Below, in pieces: positions 10,699 to 21,103 of a DNA stretch of 64,000 nt; positions within the stretch are counted from its first letter, which is position 1; each line of letters starts with the position of its first letter. The DNA is from Steinernema hermaphroditum (lineage: Eukaryota > Nematoda > Chromadorea > Rhabditida > Steinernematidae). A model generated the notes under the pieces. That model ran no database searches, was not told where the DNA came from, and saw only the letters and a program-made list of their open reading frames with translations. Where the stretch lies: positions 7,900,012 to 7,964,011 of the forward strand of contig CM059623.1 of NCBI GenBank assembly GCA_030435675.1. Direction: 5' to 3'. The position numbers and the translations under genes were made by a program.

Positions 10699-12501
10699 CT
10701 CTCTCTGAAGGAGCCTCTTCGGCGTTTTGTTCGGCGCCGCGATAAGATCGGGGCGGAGGGAACCCGTTCCCGGTGATGTCACGAGGGCCGCTCGCGATTT
10801 GCCCTTTCTGATCGAATTACGCGTGCGGAAACTGGTCGCTACAGTAATCACTCATCCGTCCGTCACGGAAATTCAGGCGTACCGAGGGAAATCTCAAAGA
10901 ACGTCTCCTGATTTCTGGACGCCTCCAGAGGTCGCCTAGGAAACCTATTTCGGGAGGCGCGATCGGTTCGGCGCGAACCTGTTCCACATTCTAATTTCCG
11001 CGCCTCGTTACACAACCCAAGCGTTCAAGAGCGCGGCGCCAAGGAGGCGACTTTACAGTGGAACGAGTTCTGGGAACAGTTCGCCGAAAAGGCGCGCGGA
11101 GGCAACAGAGGAAGAAGGGTGTAAAGGGACGAAAAAGGGAAACTCGATTCGCGTATGGAAGTCAAAGGTGAGTCAGAAGTGACTCGGGGGCTTCAGAAGT
11201 CTGGAATCGAGCTAAGGAGGGTCGGAGAAGCAGGAATTGCTTGTTTAACGCCACTTGGGACAGCGATCGTATATGCTTTGTCGTTGTGGATCTGCAAAGT
11301 GCGGAAAGGGAGCTGTTGAGAAACCAGAAAGCGCTGAGTGACTCGAAAGGAGAGGGCAATTAGGGGATGAGGGACCGGGGAGAAGGTGACGACGTCCAGG
11401 AGTCATCTGGCGACGCGGAGGGTCCGTTTGCCCCAAATAGGGCGCGTGGCAGGTTGAGTGAACTCTGACGCGGCCTTCGTTAAACGATGTTTTGTTTGAC
11501 CGCCGCGCGTTTTTGTGGGAAAACGGCTGATTAGGTACGGTAATGGGGACGGAGGGGCGACGACGCCGCCTCGGGTCTCTGCGTCGGTGCCGTCTGAAGG
11601 CGCCGGAGCGGAGGAGCCCTCGGAGGCGAAACAGGTTCTGCCTCCCAAGAAGGAGAGGCGCCGCGCGTTGCGCAATGATGACCCGCCCGGGGCAAACACT
11701 CGAAGGAGAAGAAGAAGATCTGAATTGCGCTCGAGGACGCTAACCTCGCGGCGTCCTCGGCACCGAAGACAAAACGGGTCGTCGGTGCCACGGGAGTCCG
11801 CTGATCGAGTTCACGTGACACGGACCAGGAGGAGGCTCCGTCGGGCTTCTGCGGCTAGGAGGATCGCCTCGGGCGCTCCGAAGAAAGGAGAAGCGGGAAG
11901 CAAAGGGCGCGGTGAAACTGGAAAGCGGAAACGCCTCCAAATGCGTTCAATTGGAGCATCGAGTGGGGACGGGTGGAACAGGAAGGAAAGGTCACGGAGT
12001 GACGAGGAGAACGGCGTCTTCTGCGACCGACTTCGCCGTTCTAATCTGCTACCGCCGAGAGGAATTAGGCAGGCTCGCAGATGCGGTTTGCGCAATAAAA
12101 AGGAGGCCCTCCGCGAATCAGAGGTCGAGAAGGTCCTTCTGCAGAACATCAGCGGGTAGTAAACACGAATCAAAGTAAAGAACATTATAAAACGAAAACA
12201 TCTCGAAGGAATGCACTATTCCTGTTATTTCGACCGCAACCAATCGATCTTAACACATTTGAGGCATAAATACATCCCCGGGCGCCCAATTCCCGTGAAA
12301 AACTCCGAGCATAACACCACGAGAAGGCATAAAACCACAGTAGTCTCCTCCAGTAAGGAGAAGACGTCAAGATCTGTTCTGCCCCTTCCGTTCACGTTCT
12401 ACTCGCTGAAATGCTGACTTCAGGGTACGAAACGAAGAAAATAAAATAAAGTCTTTGCGCTCTACATAACAACAACGTAACGACAATAACAACAAGCCCC
12501 C
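10699..12501. other. Intergenic stretch without a recognisable gene
   Basis: This 1.8-kb stretch separates the 5' end of the Q/P-rich gene from the 3' end of hoe-1. Several overlapping open frames exist on both strands (for example 11515-12159), but they are Arg/Ser/Pro-rich, low in complexity and lack partner exons. This is typical of GC-rich non-coding DNA in this window. No repeat was recognised. Confidence 0.5.
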
Positions 12502-15319
12502 TCACATCGTCGCATCAGCTGTTCTCCTCTTCTTCGCGGGTCCCCCTCCTCCCTCTCCCTCCCCTTCCTCGTTTCGGCGTATTCTTCGCTGCTCCCGTTT
12601 CATTTGAATGTCGAAGAGCTCTTCCTCGTAGAGCTCCCGGAACACAGGAACCATCTTCGGACCGGCTGGAAGTCTTCCAAAGGGAATGACGAGGTTGTCC
12701 ATGGCCACCGTGATGTTACCCTTATGGTCAAGATACTCCGGCAGCCAAGGGACTTTCGGATACCGAGCGCTGAAGTGACTGAGTATGGTATTTTTCGCCC
12801 CCATCTTCTCTCCTACAGTAACCGCCTGTAGCATTGTTGAATGCTTCTTCCTTTGTGCATCTTTCTGAAGATAACGATGTCAACAAACAGTAGGGCACCA
12901 TATGAGAGTACCTCGTGATCATCTTCGAATGTGGCCTCATGGACGAGGACATCGGCTCCTTTTCCTGCCTGTATGAGCAATTCGCACGGCATCGTGTCAC
13001 CGGAAAACACGAGCTTCTTTCCGCTGCAGTCCGTGATCACGAATCCATTCGCCATTCGTGTGTGATGCACCTGTACAGCGATAGCTGATCTCAGGTTCCA
13101 TTTTTCGGCGTTGTACAAATCCGATGGCATATGTTGGGCGATGTCGAAAGTTATCTGCTGGTTGTATGCTTTCTGATTTCTGAAATTCAGCACGTTCTAA
13201 AAATTCACTTGCCACAAAGTTACCGTTCAGGGGAGCCTCGATTCTGTGAAATATCCAATACGGACACAAGGCTCTCGACATTGTAGAAGCAGCGTGAAAA
13301 GGTAGTAAGTGGTTTGCGAACGTTTCGGTTGCATACCAGGAGAAGAGGCTTGTAAGGCACGCCTAAAAAGACGTTTACAGAAAGACCACTTCAAGAAACA
13401 TACCCAACGACTGGAATACGCGATGTCTTTCGATGATGACGTTGTACAACCCGTTCATGTGATCCTGGTGGGCATGGGTGACAAAGATGGCATTTAACTT
13501 TAAAAGCTTCTCACTAAGACCGTCTTCTCCGTAAAGTACACGTAGTTGGCCGAAGCTACCTTCGCCGCAATCGATCATTATCGCCGACTTTTCGGAAAGC
13601 TCTAAGTAGTACCCGCTCACATTGCGATATTTCGACGGAACGGCGGAAGACGTGCCAAGGAAGCTCAGACATGGGTAGATCTCATCCGTACACCCTTCTT
13701 GGAGAGCTAAACAATCGCTCATTTAAAGGAGAGATGTCAAAGAGGAACTCACTATTCCTATATTCAGCCAGTGCGGTTTTCAATTTATCGTTGTCGTCGA
13801 ACTTCTTGAGCAGTTCTGTCCGGCGAAGATCAATTAGGATTGGATCTTCTGTGCTCAGTTCGCCACGCATGGAAAATCGCTGAAGGGGTTTTGCAGCTAC
13901 TATCTGCCGACTGCTGTCCTCTTCATGATCTTGTCCATGGATATCGTCGAATGTGTTCGGGGAAAGGAGTGGGAAGAAGCCTTCATCGATGTGATTCAAA
14001 AGGACTTGGTTACGGTACATGCTTTCCATGTGTGGAACACTTTTTCCTGTGGCATTGACGACGACGTGCCGACAGCCTGGCCCGAACGAGCTCATCCAGT
14101 TTTGGTAGCTTCTGTCTTCAAGCACATCCTTCCTCGTATAGTGAACAACGAAGTTCAGCTGTTGTTCTTTCGACACAAACGGCTAAAGCGAGGCAGGTTA
14201 GATGTGATACAAGGAGAAAACGAACCTGCAAGCAAGAGTTTTCCCTTAGCGCAGGCAGCATCTTCAAGTCCTTCAGTTCGACAATCAGAGTGTTAGGCCG
14301 GTCACTCCCGAACGTTCTTTCCATCAAAACGTCGTCGGGGCGGATAACACGACCATCCGGAAGTGTCACCGTTGCCCCTGCTTTCAGCTTTGAGATCAGT
14401 GGACCCTTGGGTACCTTCTTCTCTATTAACTTATTTGGGTCAATTCGGCGCGGAGCTTCTTTCAGTGTGACAAGGAAGGCGACATCTGTGGAGCACACGG
14501 TTAGCCCGTCGTCGGGAATATCAGTGGAGGACAGGTCCATCAGCGGCAAGTACCGTATGATTACTGCATGATCTTCGAATTTCTCCATGTCGTAGGTGTG
14601 TTCGTCCACTCTACTGGGATACTTGGAAGTTCCAAAGTCGGAGTCGGTAAAAGGCCGGATGCAGTCGAGATAATCCTTCACACTGTATGGTCCATGGAGG
14701 CGGGTGGCCTCCGTAGTCCGTTCTTTGGAGAGCAGAATTCCAGCGATGCCCCCAATATTCGACCAAGAAGCTGGAACAAAGGCATAGAAAGGGGATGGAA
14801 TGACGATTTACCCCTCGTGATGAAGATATCGCTCACATTCAGCGATTTCAGCCTCAGTTGCGGGAGGAAGCGGGAAGACCCTTCGGGACAGTTGAACATG
14901 TAAACCCTGTGAGGCGTCCGAATGACCACGCTGGGGTGTTTGTGAGTGGTTCCATTGCTCAAGACCTGAATCACAGTTTCACCCGCAGTTGAGAAAACTC
15001 TTACCTCAAGGGAAACCAGTGAGGGAATCTGCTGCGAAGGATCGGTACTCGTAGAGGCGTTGGATGCGAACTTCTCCTGCTTCGTCTTCATGTCTACCAT
15101 AGTTTGGCGCAAATTCTGAATGGACGTATTGATGTGACGTGACTTGAAGCTGGCACGGGCGTGTTTCCACAGTTCGCGTTGATACTTCTCGATGCGTTTG
15201 TTGAGATCGTCGTAGAGCTTCTGGTTTGAGTGTTTCGACGAAATGCAGCGTAAAGAAAGTTGCGGGACAGAGCGGGTGGCGAGAATCCTATTGACGGTGC
15301 TGAATAGATGTCGAATCAT
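12502..15319 (-). CDS. hoe-1: Long-form tRNase Z (ELAC2 family)
   Basis: Seven exons (14812-15319, 14226-14770, 13753-14158, 13404-13706, 13224-13362, 12912-13179, 12502-12864) encode 843 residues. The enzyme cuts the 3' trailer from precursor tRNAs in the nucleus and mitochondria. The N-terminal half is the degenerate lactamase half; its pseudo-motif region reads WSNIGGIAG (about residues 170-180). The C-terminal half is catalytic: FLGTSSAVPSKYRNVSG near 500, the metal-binding motif HAHQDH near 564, SGDTMPCE near 695, HEATFED near 712 and HFSARYPKVP near 756. A Lys/Arg-rich tail may be a nuclear signal. The first 30 residues are Arg/Ser/Leu-rich without acidic residues, as in a mitochondrial presequence. 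Exon 6 uses the acceptor AATTTCAG rather than the nearer TTTTTAG, because only the former keeps the frame. Human ELAC2 is of similar length (about 826). Confidence 0.95.
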
Positions 15320-15333
15320 CAGCGCTCACTCAT
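15319..15333 (-). promoter_or_regulatory. Short upstream ORF overlapping the hoe-1 start
   Basis: After a TTACAG acceptor, the first ATG opens a frame of four codons whose TGA overlaps the hoe-1 ATG as TGATG. If the mRNA is trans-spliced at this acceptor, ribosomes meet this mini-frame first and would have to leak past it or reinitiate. This could tune use of the mitochondrial start against later in-frame ATGs. The layout is visible in the sequence; the effect is inference. Confidence 0.4.
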
Positions 15334-15501
15334 TCTGTAACCACAAAATCGTTCTCACATCACGAACTTGAAAAACGCCCACGAACAGAGGAAAAGTGCG
15401 AAAGAGATCAGGATTGTGCAAGTTGGTGCAAAATTACAGAATATCTGCATTGTGTCAGGCTTTTCCGTATAAGAGTTAGACCTGATGCCACTTCACGATT
15501 T

Positions 15502-15990
15502 CACGATTTTATTTCGCGAATCAAAGGCATTATGCCTTGCGCGACACCGAAAATAGACAAACAGAGGATGTCTGGAAGACGGCTTCATCCCTGGCGCGGC
15601 GTAGATGTCGAACCGGTGGTTGGCGGAGAGCTTCATGGGGCTTCTGGGAATCGGCAAATCTTCGGATTCAGGAGCGGAACATCGTTTGCAGCACAGCGCA
15701 CGCTTCTGTGCTCGAATCTGATGGTCCGTGGTCCGGGAGTTGCGTCTTCGATGGTGGTGGCGTCCTCAGAGCGTCGGCGACCTTCGGGATGACTTCTCAC
15801 GTGGCCGGATTCTTGACGTCGGATATCTTGTTGTCAGCGGTGGTGGGACTACGACTTCCGGGTGTCCCAATTCCCTCTGGAAGCCGGAACAGTCACAACT
15901 GCCACGGGGTTTGCCATCTGACCGACCAGACACTCAGAGAGCGACCGGAGGGACCGACCGCTCGCGACCGCGACACGAGTCCGATGCCAC
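15502..15990 (+). repeat. Dispersed repeat family R1, copy A
   Basis: This segment is clearly related over about 490 nt to 55548-56045. Shared landmarks are GAATCAAAGGC near the start, a CTTCATCCCTGGCG block, GGTCCGGGAGTTGCGTCTTCG and GTCAGCGGTGGTGGGACTAC. A short related start (CCCGAATCAACGGCTTACG) lies at 19379 inside the hAT-like element. The copies have diverged by roughly 10-20 percent, with small indels. No terminal repeats or coding domain were identified, so the class is unknown. Confidence 0.6.
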
Positions 15991-16198
15991 TTCTCCACAT
16001 CCGATTTCTGTACATTTCAAGTAGCTCCGTATTTCTACTGGAACGTAAACGAAACAAAGACAAAGAAGAAATTGGCGAAAAAGGACCTGGTGCAAAAGTG
16101 TTGCGAAATTGTCCAATGCAAACGAAAACGCTCCTTTTGGGGAAAATTATTTCGGTGGAATGCGAAGCTATGAAGAATATTGTACGGTAATAAAAATT

Positions 16199-16320
16199 GG
16201 TCTTTCATTTGTGTTCCCAGCGATCGGTCGGGTCGCCCACTCGCTCTCTCTCTCTGAGGCTGTCTGAGTTCGCTCGGATGAGTTGAGTAAGCGGTTGTTC
16301 TCGGCCGTCGTTGTTGGCAC
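16199..16320 (+). repeat. Dispersed repeat family R2, single arm
   Basis: This arm begins GTCTTTCATTTGTG, continues with CAGCGATCGGTCGGGTC and a CT-rich run, and ends near CGGCCGTCGTTGTTGGCAC. It matches the terminal inverted repeats of the element at 56083-56550. The opposite arm was not found nearby, so this is a truncated copy. Confidence 0.55.
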
Positions 16321-17329
16321 AATGATCGCCCCGTTCCAATCCGCCGTGGCTGGCGTGGAACGTAAGCCGAATTATATCTCGCCAAGAAGACCGTCAGCAT
16401 CACCCGACCACCTGCGCCGTCCACTGAAGGCGAAGAATCGCCCCAACTCCGAAGTCTGCTCCGTCAACCGCACCGAAGACGGGATTCCACGTCGCCTGTT
16501 ATGCTCCACCACCGCGCATCTTCTGGATACAGCCTCTTTGTCGCTTCGAAGCCCGCGCACATTGATGGGATAGCTGTCTTCAATTCGGACGTCGCGCTCT
16601 GCGCCGACAAAAGAAGATCAGCAGCCACTACGGTGATATACGGTTCTCCTTTGAGCATTATGAGATATCTTGCATGACGAATGTCATTGATTCAAGAGTA
16701 AATGTAAAATAAAAATTACGGTAATAAAAATTACGGTAATGCCCGTGCCGAAATACAAAATTCTTTCATTCCTCGGGGGGAGAGCCGATTACGTTGTGTA
16801 CGGTAGATTTGTGCGCCAAATTCCGAATAAAGGACGTTTTCCACGGCATATGAAGCAAAAGCTTAAGCTCCCTGTTATCTATTCCTTCCATCGTTTTATT
16901 GGCGTGTGGTGATTAACCCAGAGTTGACAAGTTGGCTTCTCTAAGCTCAAGAACAAGAGAAAACTCGCTCAACTGGGTGGCAAACAATAATATGCAAGCC
17001 CGATATTTCACCAGGGGCCGTATCCACGAAAGTGTGAGTGTGAGTGTGAAGCACATCACACCCGCTTCACAGTGTGAGCTAACACACTGTGAGATTTTCG
17101 TATCCACGAACGACTGTATAAGCTCACACTCACACAATTGTATCACATCGTTGCGCTTCACCGCTTTCGTTCCGTTTTTGTATTATTTCTTTAAATTTTA
17201 AGTGTGTTTTCATAGTTTTCTGCAACAATTAGTACTGTCTACGTGTTTCGTCGTTATGCACCAATGCGATTTTCAACGATTGTGTTGGTGTTTTTCGGAT
17301 TTCAGAAGCGACTGTCATAATAACGGATA

Positions 17330-18020
17330 AGAGCAGTCGCGTCCGATCCGTTCCGTTCACGAAGGAGGAAGATTCAATAGTGCTTCGGCTGGGTCGTCAG
17401 GATCGAAGCGAATCAAGAACGATTTCCATGAAGAGTGGGCTGAAAGTCTATCACAAAACTGTCGTGTCGCCACGAGAACTGCAAAGCAAGTTCATCAACG
17501 TTTGAGGGATATGTCGAGAGCAGCTCGTGATAGGGCTTCTGCACAGGTATCGTCTCTAACTAACTAATTCATTATGACATATGTTTCTAGAAGCGAGAAA
17601 TAACGAAAACAGGAGGCGGTGCAGCGAAAACAGATAGAAGCACGAGAGGCGAGGCGGAAACAATAACGGATGCACAGTCAACATGAACAGTCACTGGTTG
17701 CCCACGGGATCGAAGGAGGCATAGAAACGGGAGAAGAGCACGATGAGGGATTTGAAAGCGATCAAGAAAATGAAGAACACATACCTGATCGCCATGCTCA
17801 TTCATTTCCTTCAGCAGGTAAACGTGTACTGAAGAACCGAAGAAGGCCCGATTTTGAGAAGGAGGACGTGACGATCCTCCGTATTCAGTTGTTGCAGCAG
17901 GAAATCCAGCGTTCCGAGCTTCAGTGCCAACTTCTGCGCGAGAAACTCCTCATTGTCCAAGAGAAGCGTCAACTTCTACGTCACACCACGATAATTCTTG
18001 AGGACTTCTTCGGAGAGTAG
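17330..18020 (+). pseudogene. Harbinger Myb/SANT-like DNA-binding protein, frame-broken
   Basis: One frame gives a SANT-like start (PFTKEEDSIVLRL). The match then continues in another frame (NDFHEEWAESLSQNCR and KQVHQRLRDM), implying a small indel near 17400. After an apparent intron at about 17548-17590 and further coding sequence, the stretch 17670-18020 is acidic and ends in a Leu/Gln/Glu-rich coiled coil (LLQQEIQRSELQCQLLREKL). This matches the second Harbinger protein, which carries the transposase into the nucleus and helps recognise the element ends. The 3' end overlaps the transposase stop by about 40 nt. Confidence 0.65.
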
Positions 18021-18141
18021 CGCAGCTCTGCATGAAGTGAGTGAAACTGCCGTTTCAACACGCCAAAGTACTGCTCAACGACTGCGCGCCCACGACAGAT
18101 GGCATCACTAAAGCGTCTCTCGCTATCACTAGAGGGGTGTA

Positions 18142-19804
18142 CAGAGATGTTATTCGAGTCTTGAAATTTCGAGCAATTTCTTCGATCTTTCGATCTCGAT
18201 CCGATCCCGATCCCGAGACTCGAAAAGTTTTCGATCCCAATCCCGATCGCGATCTCGAGACTCGGTAAAATGTCGATCTCGACCCCGAGTCTCGAAAAAT
18301 TTCGGAAAAGATCGAAAAATTTGGGTCCCACTTGGAAAAGATGGCAACTTTCCCACCTGCTACTGTGTCATTTACGTCGCCACCGGACTGTGATCAACGC
18401 TAGATCGTCATTCAAAACAGCGCGGAGCCGCATAAATAGCACCGAGTAGCGAGGTCAGGCAAATCGCTCTATAACCTCACACTGGGTTTTGTCTGACTGG
18501 TTTTTGGCTTTTCCGTGTCGAGCGCCTTCAATCCTTTGTCTATCTAAACATCAGCAAGTTTCTTACATCAAACGCCGTCGCGTTCAAAGAAGTGACGCTT
18601 TCCAGAGCTAGCGCTTTTGATCAGACTCTGGTTAAAAATGCTCGTCTAACGTCTAGAAACAGGACTTAGATTGTTGCAGCTGTACGGGCACTACTAGAAA
18701 AGATCATTGAAACATTAAAATGGTAAAGGGTATCTATACTAAAGTCTGAAATGTCATTTTCTTGGACATCCTAAAGTGAGACCAGTCGAAGTCCAGTTTT
18801 TGATAAGTTCAGCGCGAGTACGACAGTGTGACACTCAAAACGCGAAAGTCAAAACTAAAAACTTAAAGTCAGTTGTGATGTGGGATAACAGAAAAAAATC
18901 AAAACTCAAAAACCAAAAATACCCTCAAAACCGCAAAACTCAAAATTTGCACAGCCCTGATCATGAGTGAATTGCGACATCTGCGTGCACGACGAACGGC
19001 AATGAGTGATTTTGTATCTTAAGTTCCGCTGCGATCGACCTCACCTTAGAATGATCTAGGGCTTCCGTCTAGATTCCCTTTTTGGGCTTCCCGGTACAAC
19101 AATCACTCGCTTGATGACGATTTGTCACGATTTGGCAAATTGAAAGCTTGAAATCAATGAACAAAACGAGGAAAAATGTTCAAAAAATGACTACAAAGAT
19201 GCTTTTTTATTGGATTACCCTTGTTTTCATTTTAAAAGTCGGAAAAAATTGGCTATTTTCGATCCCGATCCCCAGTCTCGATGGCTTCGATCCCGATCTC
19301 GAGACTCGAAAAGTTTTCGATCCCGATCCCGATCTCGATCCCGATCCCGAGATTTTTTTTACACGATTTATCTTCCCGAATCAACGGCTTACGCCGTGTA
19401 GGACGTCTCATATATGCACAAAGAAGAACATAGTCACACCGTGGTCGCTGATTTTCTTCTGATTTCGGTGGAGCAGACGAATCCGAATAGAATGCAGCGT
19501 TCCCATTAGTTTGCGCGGGCATCGAAGTCGTGAAGAGCTGATTCCGGAAATGGCGCGGCGGCGGAGAACAGCGAACGGAACGGAGGGGCATCTTCGGTTC
19601 GGCTGGCGGCGCGGACTTCGGAGTTGCAACGCTTCTTCGGCTTCTCTGGCGGCGCGGGTAGAGTCGGGCGGTCGTGACGGGTTTCTTGGCGAGACGGCGG
19701 AAGAGAGAGAGAGAGCGAGTGGACGACCCGACCGATCGCTGGGGGCACAAATGAAAGACCCCGATCCCGAGACTCGATGAAATTTCGAGCGAGTAACATC
19801 TCTG
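18142..19804. mobile_element. Non-autonomous hAT-like element, 1,663 bp
   Basis: Both ends read inward CAGAGATGTTA, fitting the hAT terminal pattern that begins CA-N-N-G. The flanks carry a perfect 8-bp duplication, GGGGTGTA (18134-18141 and 19805-19812), the standard hAT length. Sub-terminal DNA on both sides is full of CGATCCCGAT/CTCGAGACTCG units that form long inverted arrays. No transposase was found inside. The stretch from about 19366 to 19757 is a fragment related to families R1 and R2, so this element was itself a landing site or captured that DNA. Confidence 0.85.
19366..19757 (+). repeat. R1/R2-related insert inside the hAT-like element
   Basis: The left part contains CCCGAATCAACGGCTTACG, as at the start of R1. 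The right part ends with GAGCGAGTGGACGACCCGAC and CACAAATGAAAGAC, as at the right end of R2. Between them is GC-rich DNA (TTCTCTGGCGGCGCGGGT) that also occurs near 56325. It interrupts a run of GATCCCGA units of the host element. This copy shows R1 and R2 sequences joined, so they may be parts of one larger family. Confidence 0.5.
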
Positions 19805-20272
19805 GGGGTGTAAGATAGGTTTCAATAGGAACCTTTCTGCACTGTAGGCAGAATCACCAAGTAGAATTCCATCTTTTCTTCGGTGTGTCAAGTCGCTGTA
19901 TATGACACTTTCTTTGAAGATACGACTGTCGTGTGCACGACCGGGAAACTTCGCGTTCGCTGCAATCGCAGTCAGTTGCGGTGTAGCTATGACCATGTAA
20001 TTGATGGAATGGTACAGTTTTCTTAAAGGAACAACAAAGGAATACAATGGAATAGGAATAAAAAAGTTACCGATTGACAAATTCGAATTCCCTGTCGGGT
20101 GGCGCCTGCATTCGGCAGTGAGTGTCATCAATGGCACCAATTATCCCGGGAATGCCTGTTAGATCGAAGAATCTAAATAATCCGAGCTTATATCCTCTCC
20201 TATCCTTCATTCACCTATCTATTCGATACTTCTCTAGCTTCAGCTCCTCTGGGTCACACAATGAAGCTATTA

Positions 20273-21103
20273 TGGTCGCCGTAAAATCAATGGGTCAAGG
20301 CTCCTGCCACGAAAAGTGCGCTTCTAGGAAACGTCGCACGCGTTTCGCCATTGAATTTTGGAGCCACGACAAAGAATTATGCATAACTCGTGAAGTAGAG
20401 CGTATTTTGGAAAACTGAACGTTGATTTTGAAGATTAGAACTTTCTCGTTCGAATGAGCCCTAGTTGGTGCAATTTGGTGGCGCGAACGTGGAGTTATTA
20501 AGCGATTATTATTTTAGTATCATGTAATGTGACCTGAGGCGCCTTTTCCGCTTAAAACATATGCGCTGCCTTAACTTTCAAGCCTTCTAGAGCTGACACA
20601 AGGCTCATGACGCTTCAATATACCCATGGAATTTGGAAAACCCAAGATTACTACAAGCTCCCTATGCTAGGATCGAACGTTGGATTTTTACTAGTAGCTT
20701 CAACCTCAAGCTTGAATGATGCAAAAGTGGTTCTTTAACAAGCGTTACAGTGCGCAGGAACTCAGATCGCAGTACGAGCGACTCTGACAGCAGTGACAGT
20801 GATGAATAACCCGCGTGTATGACGTTAAATTGGCTTAGGATGGTAGTCTGTTTTATAGACCGTTTAATTCCGGCACGTGGAGTGAGTTTCCAGCAGTGAG
20901 CCATAGTTCATTCGACGCGGCGTTCAATTCTGCTCAAAATCAACGTTTGGATTTATGCGAAACCTCGTAGATCGCGCAAAATCAACGAAACAAGATAGAA
21001 ACTCTGCGATTTCCATTGTAAAAGTCAGCAGAACGACAAAATTATAGTAGTCTGGTGGTCCCACCACGCGCACATTGCAGGCGCATTGATTTTACGGCGA
21101 CCA
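20273..21103. mobile_element. TA-flanked non-autonomous element, 831 bp
   Basis: It has exact 20-bp terminal inverted repeats, TGGTCGCCGTAAAATCAATG, with TA on both outer sides (20271-20272 and 21104-21105), as in Tc1/mariner-type elements. It holds no coding sequence. Two internal segments (about 20298-20467 and 20885-20990) are inverted relatives of each other and of the inverted-repeat arms near 30130-30310. It lies within the Harbinger transposase gene. Confidence 0.7.

Noticed and set aside
11515..12159. 214-codon Arg/Ser-rich plus frame
   Set aside because: Low complexity, with equally long frames on the opposite strand; no splice partner.
18150..18356. Asp/Arg-rich frames over GATCCCGA units
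   Set aside because: Produced by the hAT sub-terminal repeats, not by coding selection.
20640..20720. tRNA-like T-loop (GTTCGATCC) on the minus strand
   Set aside because: No matching T-stem, anticodon arm or acceptor stem could be drawn.
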